NCBI GenBank assembly: GCA_022820805.1
Contig: JAJEEV010000020.1
Coordinates: 1-50,620 of the forward strand
Direction of reading: 5' to 3'
DNA: 50,620 nt
Source of the DNA: Acidimicrobiia bacterium
GTDB lineage: Bacteria > Actinomycetota > Acidimicrobiia > Acidimicrobiales > Aldehydirespiratoraceae
Shown here in pieces: positions 8,072 through 16,480 of the stretch (positions within the stretch are counted from its first letter, which is position 1; every line of letters begins with the position of its first letter). Both the position numbers and the translations under genes were made by a program. The notes below the pieces were generated by a model. That model searched no databases and was not told where the DNA came from. It saw nothing but the letters and a program-made list of their open reading frames with translations.

Positions 8072-10654
8072 ATGACTCTGCTGCGCTACAGCCTCCGCAA
8101 CATCGCCGGCACGAAGATCCGGTTCGCGCTCACCAGCCTCGCCGGCGTGGCCGGCGTGGCCCTGACCGTCGGCGTGCTGATCAACACCGACGGCCTCCGC
8201 ACCTCGCTGGACAGCCTGGCCGGGCAGCTCTACGACCATGTCGACCTCTCGGTCCGGTCGCAGTCGAGCCTCGGCGATGTCGACCAGTGGGAGGACCTGC
8301 CGCTGCTCGACCCCTCGTTGAAGGACCGGCTTGAGGCCGTCGACGGCGTGGAGAGGGCGGCCGGAGCGGTGTCGGAGTTCAGCGTCGTGGTGATCGACGG
8401 CGACGGCGACGCTCTCGATCCCTGGCTCGGCGGCCAGCAGGCCGGGATGGGCTGGCCCGAGGACGAGTCGCTGGGCAGGATCTTCGTGCTCGACGACGGG
8501 GTCAGCCGCCGGCCCTCCGGAGGCGACGAGTTCGCCATCGACCACCACACCGCGGTCGACGCCGGACTCCAACTCGGCGAGCGTTACGGGATCGCCACCC
8601 CGACCGGCACCCACTCCTTCGAGCTGGTCGGACTCTTCTACTTCATGGAGCCCGACCTGCGGGCCCCGTTCCAGCTGGTGGCCTGGGACATGCCGACCGC
8701 TCGGCAGGTGCTGCACGACGGCGGCGGCTATGACCTGATCGACGTGCGGCTGTCGCCGGGGGCCTCGCTGGAGACGGTCACGGCGTCCATCGAGAGCGCT
8801 CTGGGTCCGTCGATCGACGTCATCTCGCGCCAGGAGCAGGTCGACGCCCGCGATCAGGAGTTCAGCGAGCTGCTGGAGGTCCTCCGCAACGCGCTGCTGG
8901 CGTTCGCGGTCATCGTGGTGTTCATCTCGGCGTTCATCACGTACAACACCTTCACCCTGATCGCGGGCCAGCGCATCAAGGAGTTCGGCCTGCTGCGGGT
9001 GCTGGGAGCCGACCGGCGCCAGGTCGCCCTGACGGTGGCGGTCGAGGCTCTGGTGATGGGCTCGGTGGCCGCCGTGGTGGGATTCGGTCTGGGGATCCTG
9101 GTGGCCGCTGGGCTGGCGACCGTGATGGCCGCCGCCAACGACAGCATTCCCCGGGCCGAGCTGACGATCACCAGTGCCCCGATCATCGCCGCGCTGGTGC
9201 TCGGCATCGGTGTCACCCTGGCCATGTCGCTCTGGCCGGCCATGCGGGCCCGCCGGGTGACGCCGATGGTGGCGCTGACCGACGACGCTGACATCGATCC
9301 CTACAGCCGGCGCCGGACGGTCGTCGTGGGGTCGGTCGTCGGCGGGACCGGTCTCGTCCTGATGGTGGCCGGCCTGCTCTCGGAGCCGTCCACCCCGACG
9401 CTCATTCTGATGCTTGGCCTCGGCGCGGCCGGGATGCTGCTGGGCGTCAACATCTGCAGCCCGGCCGTGGCCGGACCGATGTCGGGGGCGATGGGATGGC
9501 CGGCCGCCCGGTTCTTCGCCCTGAACGGGCGCCTGGCCCGGCTGAACGCAGCCCGCAACCCTCGCCGCACCGCCACCACCGCCTCGGCGCTGATGATCGG
9601 GCTGGCCATGGTGTCGCTCGTCACCGTGGTCGGCAACTCGTTCAAGCAGACCCTCAACGGCCAGCTGGAGGACTCGGTGCAGGCCGACTGGATGATGTGC
9701 GCCGGCGCCTGCGACGACCGCCAGCTTGTGTTCAGCCACCAGGCCGCGGCCGCTCTGACCGGGCTCCCGGCGCTGGAGTCGGTGGAGGCCTTCCGGTACC
9801 GGATCGACGGGGTGCGCGGCCCCGACGGCAGCCGGCACCTGCTCACCGCGGCCAGCCTGGCCTCGTTCTCGGGCCATGTGGACCCTCACGTCGTCTCCGG
9901 CAGCCTGGTCGGCACCGGTCCGGGCGACGTGATGGTGCACGTCGACGCGGCCGACGAGCTCGGCCTGGCCGTGGGCGATCAGGTCCGCCTGGAGTTCTCG
10001 AGCCGCCAGGAGGCGACCTTGCGGGTGGTGGCCCTCCACTCCGAGGCGTCGGTGGCCGGATCGTGGGTCATCGACCACCGCGACTGGGACCGGTACGTCG
10101 TCGGTGACCAGGTCAGCCTGATCACCGCGGTCACCGCGGCTGGAACCGGTCCCGACGAGGCTCGGGCTGCGCTGCGGGCGGGACTGGCCGACTACCCCCA
10201 GGTCGAGGTGCGCGACCAGGCCGAGTACCGCCAGAGCAGGGCCACGCAGGTCGACGCGCTGCTGGCGGTCATCAACGTGTTCCTGATACTGGCCCTGCTG
10301 ATCGCGGTGATGGGCTTCTCCAACACCATGGCCCTGTCGGTGTTCGAGCGGACCCGCGAGATCGGGCTGCTGCGAGCCGTCGGTATGGGCCGGTGGCAGG
10401 TCCGTGCCGCCATCCTGCTGGAAGGGAGCATCGTGGCCGTCTTCGGCGGGCTGATCGGCGTGGTCGCCGGGGTGGTGACCGGCTCCATCACAGCCTGGTC
10501 GCTTCCCGGCGACATCGTCTCCTCCGCCGCGATCCCCTGGCCCACCATGGTGATCTACCTGATCGTGGCCGCAGTAGCCGGCCTCCTAGCCGCCCTAGTC
10601 CCCGCCCGCCGAGCCAACCGAATCAACCTCCTAGAAGCCATCTCCTACCACTGA
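8072..10654 (+). CDS. ABC transporter permease with two FtsX-like domains (MacB type)
   Basis: 860 aa membrane protein. It has an N-terminal membrane helix after RYSLRNIAGTKIRF, a large extracytoplasmic region, three membrane segments around residues 265-395, two more at about 415-465, then a second copy of the same layout starting at LARLNAARNPRRTATTASAL and ending with three helices. FTLIAGQRIKEFGLLRVLGA and SVFERTREIGLLRAVGMG are the duplicated FtsX cytoplasmic-loop motifs. With the preceding ATPase it should form an exporter of lipids, peptides or lipoproteins. The ATG at 8072 is used; the open frame continues upstream only through the dispersed repeat. The cargo is not deducible. Confidence 0.9.
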   Translation: MTLLRYSLRNIAGTKIRFALTSLAGVAGVALTVGVLINTDGLRTSLDSLAGQLYDHVDLSVRSQSSLGDVDQWEDLPLLDPSLKDRLEAVDGVERAAGAVSEFSVVVIDGDGDALDPWLGGQQAGMGWPEDESLGRIFVLDDGVSRRPSGGDEFAIDHHTAVDAGLQLGERYGIATPTGTHSFELVGLFYFMEPDLRAPFQLVAWDMPTARQVLHDGGGYDLIDVRLSPGASLETVTASIESALGPSIDVISRQEQVDARDQEFSELLEVLRNALLAFAVIVVFISAFITYNTFTLIAGQRIKEFGLLRVLGADRRQVALTVAVEALVMGSVAAVVGFGLGILVAAGLATVMAAANDSIPRAELTITSAPIIAALVLGIGVTLAMSLWPAMRARRVTPMVALTDDADIDPYSRRRTVVVGSVVGGTGLVLMVAGLLSEPSTPTLILMLGLGAAGMLLGVNICSPAVAGPMSGAMGWPAARFFALNGRLARLNAARNPRRTATTASALMIGLAMVSLVTVVGNSFKQTLNGQLEDSVQADWMMCAGACDDRQLVFSHQAAAALTGLPALESVEAFRYRIDGVRGPDGSRHLLTAASLASFSGHVDPHVVSGSLVGTGPGDVMVHVDAADELGLAVGDQVRLEFSSRQEATLRVVALHSEASVAGSWVIDHRDWDRYVVGDQVSLITAVTAAGTGPDEARAALRAGLADYPQVEVRDQAEYRQSRATQVDALLAVINVFLILALLIAVMGFSNTMALSVFERTREIGLLRAVGMGRWQVRAAILLEGSIVAVFGGLIGVVAGVVTGSITAWSLPGDIVSSAAIPWPTMVIYLIVAAVAGLLAALVPARRANRINLLEAISYH

Positions 10655-10689
10655 CACCGCTGGAGGGGCCAGCGGCCCCCCGCCCCCCG

Positions 10690-10739
10690 AATCTCGGGAG
10701 CGAAACGTGTCGTATACCCGCAAGACTCGCACCAAGATT
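10690..10739 (+). repeat. 50-bp repeat with complementary ends, copy 1
   Basis: It starts AATCTCGGG and ends ACCAAGATT; the ends pair with one G-T wobble. The interior core is GTGTCGTATACCCGCAA. It is preceded by a C-run (GCCCCCCG) that also precedes copy 2. Confidence 0.8.
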
Positions 10740-10760
10740 CCAGGGAGCAGCGCCCCCCGG

Positions 10761-10810
10761 AATCTCGGGAGCGAAGCGTGTCGTATACCCGCAAAACTCG
10801 CACCGAGATT
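10761..10810 (+). repeat. 50-bp repeat with complementary ends, copy 2
   Basis: It starts AATCTCGGG and ends CACCGAGATT, with perfectly pairing 8-base ends (AATCTCGG/CCGAGATT). The core GTGTCGTATACCCGCAA is identical to copy 1, which begins 71 bp earlier. Confidence 0.8.
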
Positions 10811-10880
10811 TCCGGCGCGACCCCCGGCGGAACGTCAACGGACCCGGCGAGTAGGGAAGCGAATGCGGCCCATACGGGCC

Positions 10881-10983
10881 GAGCGCGACCCGCGAGGCCG
10901 GCGGGTGGCGCCGAGTCAGATGACCGACGAGTAGGGCGAAGCCCGTGTCGGTCATCTCGGCTCGGCGACAGGACCCGCCGGCC
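10881..10983 (+). repeat. 88-bp nested palindrome, copy A, with 15-bp left extension
   Basis: The outer arms are GGCCGGCGGGT (10897-10906 region) and ACCCGCCGGCC (10973-10983). The inner arms are GATGACCGAC and GTCGGTCATC around GGGCgaaGCC. The left extension GAGCGCGACCC also precedes the copy inside the gene at 20230-21243. Confidence 0.8.
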
Positions 10984-11008
10984 GGAAGGGAAGACCCTGG
11001 TCGGCCCG

Positions 11009-12664
11009 CTAGTCGGCCGACGGCCCGAAGCGGTCAGCGAGCAGGCGGCGCAACCCCTGAAGGTCGACCTTGCCCGACTCCAGCCAGGGCAGGTCCGAGC
11101 GCTCGGCGAACACCGCCACGTGCCGGGGCACCTTGTAGCTCGCCATGTCGGCTCGCAGGCGGCTCCGCAGGTCCTCGGGGTCGATGCCGACCCCCGGCTT
11201 GGTGACCACGGCGGCCGCCACCGCCTCGCCCCGCCCGCCGTCGGCGGGCACGCCCACCACGAACGCGTGCATCACGTCGGGCTGCGACTCGATCGCGAGC
11301 TCCACCTCCCGGGGCGCCACATTGGTGCCCCCTGCCTTGATCACCGTGCCCAGCCGGCCCCGGAAGTACAGGTGGCCGTCGGTGTCGAGGATCCCGCTGT
11401 CGCCGGTGCGGTACCAGCCGCCCGGTTCGAAGACGTCGGCCGGGTCCCGGCCGAGCAGGCCCAGCATCAGCGAGTAGCCCCGGATCCAGATCTCGCCGGG
11501 TTGACCGGCGGGCATCTCGTCGCCGGTGTCGGGGTCGACTATGCGGCGCTCGAGGCCGGGAACGCTGCGGCCGAACGATTCCTCCTTGCCTGCTGGCAGC
11601 TCGACGTGCAGCGGCTCGATCGAGTGGGGACCGTGCGACTCGGTCATGCCCAACGACGTGGCCTTCCTGCGGGGATCGCTCACCCGCAGGTGCACGGGGA
11701 GCAGCTCGTCGAAGCTGCCGCCCCGGATCGAGGAGAGGTCCCGCGCCGCGAACGACGGGTGCTCGACGAGCGCCTTGGCGATGTGGGGCCAGCCGATCAC
11801 GTGCGTGACCCGGTGACGCTCGATCAGCTCCAGCGTGCTGCCCGGCTCGAATCGCTCCTCGAACACGACGGTGGCCCCCGTGTGCATGGCGCTCACCAGC
11901 GTGTAGGACAGGCCCCCTACCCAGAACAGCGGCATGGACGTGTAGAGCCTGTCGCCGGTCCGCAGGTCGCGGAACTGGAGCAGGTTGAACGGATGGACGA
12001 TCACCGTCGAGTGGGAGTGGACCACGCCCTTGGGCTCCGAGGTGCTGCCCGACGTGTAGATGACCACTATCGGGTCCTCGGGCTCCACCCGGGCGGCCGC
12101 CCCGTCGAAATGCTCGTCGGACACCTCGCCCGTCCGGGCCAGCAGACCGTCGACGGTTCCGCACCAGTCCGGCGCCGGCGAAGTTGCCCCCCACATCCAC
12201 ACCGCGCGCAACCTCGGGTGGCTCTCGACCGAGATGGCGTCCCGCTGCTGGTCGGCGAGGTCCGGCACGGCCTGCTCCAGGCGGGCCAGGTAGTCGTGGT
12301 TCAAGTAGCGGTCGACGGTCAGCAGCGCATCGGCCTCGCAGTGGGCCAGCGCCCAGCCCAGCTCGCGGGCCTGGTGGAACGTGTTCAGCAACACCACCAC
12401 CGCCCCGATCCTGGTCGCGGCCATCCAACCGACCACCCACTCGGGTCCGTTCGGGGCCAGCAGCGCCACCCGGCTGCCCGGTCCCACGCCCGCGGCCAGA
12501 AGGGCCCGGCCCAGGCGGCGGGACTGAGCCTCCAGGCCCCGGTAGGTGAGGCAACGCTCGCCCAGGACCACCAGGTCCCGGTCGCCCCACTGCTCGGCCA
12601 GGTGGCGCACGAACCGGTCGGCCGTGGGCGCGTACCCCGGCTCCCGGAACCTCCGGGCTCTCAC
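11009..12664 (-). CDS. AMP-dependent acyl-CoA synthetase/ligase
   Basis: 551 aa, GTG start overlapping the stop of the dioxygenase gene (GTGA), so the two are probably co-translated. Motifs are VIYTSGSTSEPKGVVHSHS (phosphate loop), LGMTESHG, WYRTGDSGILDTDGHLYF, the hinge GRLGTVIKAGGTNV and the C-terminal lysine in LESGKVDLQGL. The third glycine position of the P-loop is Ser-Glu (TSEPKG) rather than Thr-Gly. It resembles medium/long-chain fatty acyl-CoA or cyclohexanecarboxylate-type ligases. The paired TauD-like oxygenase suggests activation of a hydroxylated or dealkylated acid. Substrate unknown. Confidence 0.87.
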   Translation of the reverse strand: MRARRFREPGYAPTADRFVRHLAEQWGDRDLVVLGERCLTYRGLEAQSRRLGRALLAAGVGPGSRVALLAPNGPEWVVGWMAATRIGAVVVLLNTFHQARELGWALAHCEADALLTVDRYLNHDYLARLEQAVPDLADQQRDAISVESHPRLRAVWMWGATSPAPDWCGTVDGLLARTGEVSDEHFDGAAARVEPEDPIVVIYTSGSTSEPKGVVHSHSTVIVHPFNLLQFRDLRTGDRLYTSMPLFWVGGLSYTLVSAMHTGATVVFEERFEPGSTLELIERHRVTHVIGWPHIAKALVEHPSFAARDLSSIRGGSFDELLPVHLRVSDPRRKATSLGMTESHGPHSIEPLHVELPAGKEESFGRSVPGLERRIVDPDTGDEMPAGQPGEIWIRGYSLMLGLLGRDPADVFEPGGWYRTGDSGILDTDGHLYFRGRLGTVIKAGGTNVAPREVELAIESQPDVMHAFVVGVPADGGRGEAVAAAVVTKPGVGIDPEDLRSRLRADMASYKVPRHVAVFAERSDLPWLESGKVDLQGLRRLLADRFGPSAD

Positions 12665-13680
12665 AGAACAGGGACGGGTTGGCTGAAGCCGAAGTAGTCG
12701 TCTCTCATGAACTGGTAGTCGGGCGACACCACGCGGGGGCTGAGGCCCGAGCGGCTGATCCAGTAGCGCAGCATGTGGCGCCTCTCGTCCGGTCTCGCCG
12801 GGTCGTCCTGGTAGGCGGTGCGGGAGTGCAGGGTGACGTAGTTGTTGACCAGCTGGATGTCGCCCGCCTCGAGATCCATGTGCAGGGTCACGCCGGGCCG
12901 TTCGGGGATGGACTCGAGGTACTCGAAGCAGGCGAGTTCGTCGTCGGTGAGCGGGTCGACGCCATCGAAGCGCTGGGCCGAACGCTGGAAGCCGGTCTTG
13001 AGCGTGGCCGACAGCCACCCGTCGACGTAGCAGTACAGCGACTGCGGGTGCCAGCCCGGGCTGCCGGGCGGCTGCTCCATCTTCCAGTCGCAGGCCATCC
13101 GCTTGAAGAGGATGGGCAGCCACTCGGGGTGCTCCTCGAGCAGCGTGTTGAACATCGTCATCGAGCTGGCGATGATGCTCACACCGCCGCCGTCGGTCGA
13201 GGGCCGGAGGCACATGAGGCCGACGATCTCGACCCCGTCGGTGTGGATGTGACCGCCGATGTTGGTGGTGTAGGCCCGAGCGTTGGGGTCCTGCCCGGGC
13301 CCGCGGTCATAGACGTGGTTGAGGAGGGCTCCGTCACGCGTGGTGGGCACCAGCCGCCCAACACGAGAGCAGATCGCCCAGAACACCACTGCCGCCGCGG
13401 CCCGGTCGAACCGCGGCCCAATGGGGAGCCCTCGCAGCACCACGAAACCCCTCCCGGTGTCGAGCTCGTCGACGAACTCCTTGATGCGCCCCTCCAGCCC
13501 CGGCAACGGAAACGCATCCGGCACAAGTCCATGCACATCGCGGCCCCCGACCAGCTCCACACCACGTTCGAGTTCGTCGAGGTCAGCATCACTGAACCGG
13601 TAGATCCACTCGTCAGACCCCTCCAGCTCGTCAGCCCGCCACACCGAAGCCCCCGTCATAGCCTCAGTACGCATCTCCAT
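12661..13680 (-). CDS. TauD/TfdA-like Fe(II)/2-oxoglutarate dioxygenase
   Basis: 339 aa. The facial-triad motif HIHTDG (His-x-Asp), a distal histidine in VTLHSRTAY and the 2-oxoglutarate-binding arginine region RRHMLRYWIS match the TauD/TfdA superfamily. The segment RGFVVLRGLPIG is the usual N-terminal strand of the jelly-roll. The ATG at 13680 is preceded by GGGAGG about 11 bases upstream; the ATG at 13674 is an alternative. It is followed by the ligase with a 4-bp overlap. Such enzymes hydroxylate or desaturate small acids and amines in the cytoplasm; the substrate cannot be read from the sequence. Confidence 0.83.
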   Translation of the reverse strand: MEMRTEAMTGASVWRADELEGSDEWIYRFSDADLDELERGVELVGGRDVHGLVPDAFPLPGLEGRIKEFVDELDTGRGFVVLRGLPIGPRFDRAAAAVVFWAICSRVGRLVPTTRDGALLNHVYDRGPGQDPNARAYTTNIGGHIHTDGVEIVGLMCLRPSTDGGGVSIIASSMTMFNTLLEEHPEWLPILFKRMACDWKMEQPPGSPGWHPQSLYCYVDGWLSATLKTGFQRSAQRFDGVDPLTDDELACFEYLESIPERPGVTLHMDLEAGDIQLVNNYVTLHSRTAYQDDPARPDERRHMLRYWISRSGLSPRVVSPDYQFMRDDYFGFSQPVPVL

Positions 13681-14023
13681 ACCCGCGCCATCCTCCCACA
13701 AAACGGGGCGCCACCCCCCAGGCCGGCGGGTGGCGGCGAGTCAGATGACCGACGAATAGGGCGAAGCCCGTGTCGGTCATCTGGCTCGGCGACAGGACCC
13801 GCCGGCCGGGACAAACCGACCGGCAATGGGGCGAAGCCCGTGTCGGTCGTCTGGCTCGGCGACAGGACCCGCCGGCCGGGACAAACCGACCGGCAATGGG
13901 GCGAAGCCCGTGTCGGTCGTCTGGCTCGGCGACAGGACCCGCCGGCCGGGACAAACCGACCGGGACAAACCGACCGGCGGAGATAAAGTGAAGCGCTCAG
14001 ATCGGATAGGGAGGGGAACTATC
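13681..14023. other. Divergent intergenic region largely occupied by tandem repeats
   Basis: This 343-bp gap lies between the dioxygenase (leftward) and the amidohydrolase (rightward). About 260 bp of it is the expanded palindromic element at 13721-13980. The last 40 bases hold GGGAGGGG, a good ribosome-binding site for the GTG at 14024. Promoters for both genes must lie in or beside the repeats; none stands out. Confidence 0.6.
13721..13980 (+). repeat. Nested palindrome copy B with tandem expansion of its right half
   Basis: A complete palindrome occupies 13721-13807 (outer arms GGCCGGCGGGT and ACCCGCCGGCC, inner arms GATGACCGAC and GTCGGTCATC). Its right half plus the spacer GGGACAAACCGACCGGCAAT is then repeated with a 70-bp period (13801-13870, 13871-13940). 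The array ends in a doubled CCGGGACAAACCGA (13945-13977 region). The two 70-bp units appear identical. Confidence 0.85.
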
Positions 14024-15202
14024 GTGGCACGCGATCTCGGCTTCGAAGTCTTCGACTCCGACAACCACATGTACGAGACGGAGGATGCCTTCACCCGTCA
14101 CCTGCCGCCCGAGTACCGGGGCGCCATCCGCTACGTGCAGGTCGACGGTCGCACCAAGATCGCCATAAAGGGACAGATCTCCGAGTACATCCCCAACCCC
14201 ACCTTCGAGGTGGTGGCCCCTCCCGGCGCCCAGGAGGAGTACTACCGCCACGGCAACCCCGACGGCAAGAGCCTGCGCGAGATCTTCGGCAAGCCGATCC
14301 GCTGCCCCGAATGGGCCCGCAACGCCAGAGCCCGCCTGCCCCACCTCGACGAGCTCGGGATCCAGGGCTCGCTCATGTTCCCGACGCTGGCCAGCCTCCT
14401 AGAGGAGCGCATGCGCGACGATCAAGATCTGACCCACACCGTGGTCCACTCCCTCAACCAGTGGATCCACGACGAGTGGACTTTCAACTACCACGACCGG
14501 ATCTTCGCCACCCCCATCATCACGCTGCCCATCGTGGAGAAGGCCATCGAGGAGCTGGAGTGGTGCCTGGACCGGGGGGCCCGCTGCATCCTGATCCGCC
14601 CCGCGCCCGCCTGGGGCCTGCGGGGGCCGAGATCGCCGGGCCTGCCCGAGTTCGACCCGTTCTGGGCCAGGGTCCAGGAGGCCGGGGTGCTGGTGGGAAT
14701 GCACTCGTCCGACTCGGGCTACGCCGACCTGGTGTCGATCTGGGAGGGAAAGACCGAGTTCCTGCCGTTCAAGCCCAACCCGCTGCGGCTGCTGGTGATG
14801 CAGAACCGGGCCATCAGCGACATGATGACCGCGATGGTGTGCCACGGGGCCTTCACCCGGTTCCCCGACCTGCGCATCGCCACCATCGAGAACGGCGGCA
14901 CCTGGGTGGCGCCTCTGCTGGAGAAGTTCGAGAGCATCTACAAGAAGATGCCCCGGGACTTCCCGGAGCATCCGGTGGAGGCGTTCCGGCGCAACGTCTA
15001 CGTCAACCCGTTCTGGGAGGACGCCCTGGAGGGGCTGATCGACATCATGAGCCCCGATCGCCTGCTGTTCGGCTCCGACTACCCGCACCCCGAGGGCCTC
15101 GGCAATCCGGTCAGCTTCTACGACGACCTGCCCTCGTCGCTCTCGCCGTCCGACGCGGCCAAGATCATGGGCGGCAACCTGAAGGAACTGCTGGCGGTCT
15201 GA
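14024..15202 (+). CDS. Amidohydrolase-2 family metal-dependent hydrolase
   Basis: 392 aa TIM-barrel protein of the amidohydrolase_2 (ACMSD-like) group. Key residues are DSDNHMYE near the N-terminus (the D-x-H metal site), GMHSSDSG mid-protein and the C-terminal FGSDYPHPEG aspartate motif. These enzymes decarboxylate or hydrolyse carboxylates, often after CoA or ring chemistry. The GTG at 14024 is used because GGGAGGGG lies 7 bases upstream and because the paralogue at 41661 begins with the same VA-x-x-LGF-x-x-FDSD; the upstream frame is repeat-derived. It is followed 19 bp later by a CoA-transferase, suggesting an operon through the P450. Confidence 0.85.
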   Translation: MARDLGFEVFDSDNHMYETEDAFTRHLPPEYRGAIRYVQVDGRTKIAIKGQISEYIPNPTFEVVAPPGAQEEYYRHGNPDGKSLREIFGKPIRCPEWARNARARLPHLDELGIQGSLMFPTLASLLEERMRDDQDLTHTVVHSLNQWIHDEWTFNYHDRIFATPIITLPIVEKAIEELEWCLDRGARCILIRPAPAWGLRGPRSPGLPEFDPFWARVQEAGVLVGMHSSDSGYADLVSIWEGKTEFLPFKPNPLRLLVMQNRAISDMMTAMVCHGAFTRFPDLRIATIENGGTWVAPLLEKFESIYKKMPRDFPEHPVEAFRRNVYVNPFWEDALEGLIDIMSPDRLLFGSDYPHPEGLGNPVSFYDDLPSSLSPSDAAKIMGGNLKELLAV

Positions 15203-15221
15203 CCGCCCGCGCGAGCCTGAG

Positions 15222-16445
15222 GTGGAAGGCGTGACCGGGCCGCTGGAGGGCGTCAGGATAATAGAAGTCGCGACGTGGATGTTCGTGCCCTCGGGTGGGT
15301 CGGTGCTGGTGGACTGGGGCGCCGAGGTCATCAAGGTCGAGAACCCCGCCGGCGGCGACCCACAGCGGGGACTGGTCACCTCGGGGCTGATCCCCGGCGG
15401 CGGGGTCAACTTCATGGTGGAGCAGCCCAACCGGGGCAAGCAGTCGGTGGCCCTCAACATCGCCCACCCCGACGGCCGTGAGGCCCTGCTCAAGCTGGTC
15501 GAGACGGCCGACGTCTTCCTCACCAACTACCTGGAACCGGTGCGGCGCCGGCTCGGCATCGACAACGACGCGATCCGGGCCCGCAACCCGTCGATCATCA
15601 TCGCCCGGGGCACCGGGCAGGGTCCGGCCGGACCCGACGCCGAGAAGGGCGGCTTCGACGGTGCGTCGTTCTGGGCCCGGGGCGGGGTGGCCGCGGTGTT
15701 CCCTTCTGATGCCAACGGCTGGCCCCAGGGCCAGCCCTCGCCGGCGTTCGGCGACGTGATGGGGGGCATGGCCCTGGCCGGCGCCATCGCCGCCGCCCTG
15801 CTCAAGCGGGAGCGCAGCGGCGAGGCCAGCGTGATCGACGTGTCACTGCTGTCCACCGCGCTGTGGCAGATATCGCCGCTGGTGGTGGCGGCCAAGCTGT
15901 TCGGGCTCACGTCGCTGCCCCGGGGCGACCGGCGCAGGTCCCCCAACCCGGGCGTGGGCGTCTTCCGCACCGCGGATGACCGCTACATCAGCCTGATCCT
16001 GCTTCAGAGCGACCGCTACTGGGAGGACTTCGCCGCTCGCCTGGAGCGGCCCGTGCTGGTGACCGACGAGCGGTTCAGCACCTCCGAGGCCCGCGCCCAG
16101 AACGGGCCCGAGTGCATCGACATCATCGACGAGGCATTCGCCGAGCGGACCCTGGACGAGTGGAAGGAGCGCCTCGCCGACTTCGAGGGGGTGTGGACGC
16201 CGTTCCAGACCCTGGTCGAGCTCTACGACGACCCCCAGGTGACCGCCAACGAGTACTTGCCGGCCATGGAGGACGCCGCAGGCGAGCCGGTGCAGCTGGT
16301 GGCCAGCCCGGCCCAGTTCGACGAGACCCCGGTAGCGGTGGACCGGGCCCCGGAGCTGGGCGAGCACACCGAGCTGGTGCTGGCGTCGCTGGGCATCGAC
16401 TGGGACGAGATAGCCGCGCTCAAGGCCAGCGGCGCGATCCTGTAG
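15222..16445 (+). CDS. CaiB/BaiF-type (class III) CoA-transferase
   Basis: 407 aa. The N-terminal PLEGVRIIEVATWMF, DWGAEVIKVENP and the NRGKQSVALNI segment are family hallmarks. The aspartate expected to form the acyl anhydride is in FGDVMGGMALAG. Class III transferases move CoA between a donor thioester and an acid, as an ATP-free alternative to the nearby ligases. The start is GTG at 15222; the GTG at 15231 (preceded by GGAAGG) is equally credible. The gene sits between an amidohydrolase and a P450 on the same strand with very short gaps. A racemase-type relative (alpha-methylacyl-CoA racemase) shares the fold and cannot be excluded. Confidence 0.87.
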   Translation: MEGVTGPLEGVRIIEVATWMFVPSGGSVLVDWGAEVIKVENPAGGDPQRGLVTSGLIPGGGVNFMVEQPNRGKQSVALNIAHPDGREALLKLVETADVFLTNYLEPVRRRLGIDNDAIRARNPSIIIARGTGQGPAGPDAEKGGFDGASFWARGGVAAVFPSDANGWPQGQPSPAFGDVMGGMALAGAIAAALLKRERSGEASVIDVSLLSTALWQISPLVVAAKLFGLTSLPRGDRRRSPNPGVGVFRTADDRYISLILLQSDRYWEDFAARLERPVLVTDERFSTSEARAQNGPECIDIIDEAFAERTLDEWKERLADFEGVWTPFQTLVELYDDPQVTANEYLPAMEDAAGEPVQLVASPAQFDETPVAVDRAPELGEHTELVLASLGIDWDEIAALKASGAIL

Positions 16446-16480
16446 CTCGCCGCATGGGCGCCGGGAGGCAGGCCGGGAGC

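Larger units (their letters stand above)
10655..11008. other. Repeat island between two converging genes
   Basis: This 354-bp non-coding gap separates the ends of the permease and the acyl-CoA ligase. It holds two 50-bp repeats (10690-10739, 10761-10810), a GGCCC/GGGCC mini-hairpin near 10867-10880 and one 88-bp nested palindrome (10896-10983). I see no credible gene in it: its open frames consist of repeat sequence. Confidence 0.7.

Noticed and set aside
7073..10078. 1001-codon minus-strand open frame opposite the MacB-like exporter
   Set aside because: It is the complementary shadow of high-GC coding sequence with no domain or ribosome-binding site.
10655..11008. Small proteins from short open frames in the repeat island
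   Set aside because: They are made of the repeat units, lack ribosome-binding sites and have no independent support.
13721..13980. A protein made from the open frame through the 70-bp repeats, continuous with the amidohydrolase
   Set aside because: The frame is composed of repeat sequence and has no counterpart in the paralogue. GGGAGGGG before the GTG at 14024 gives a better start.
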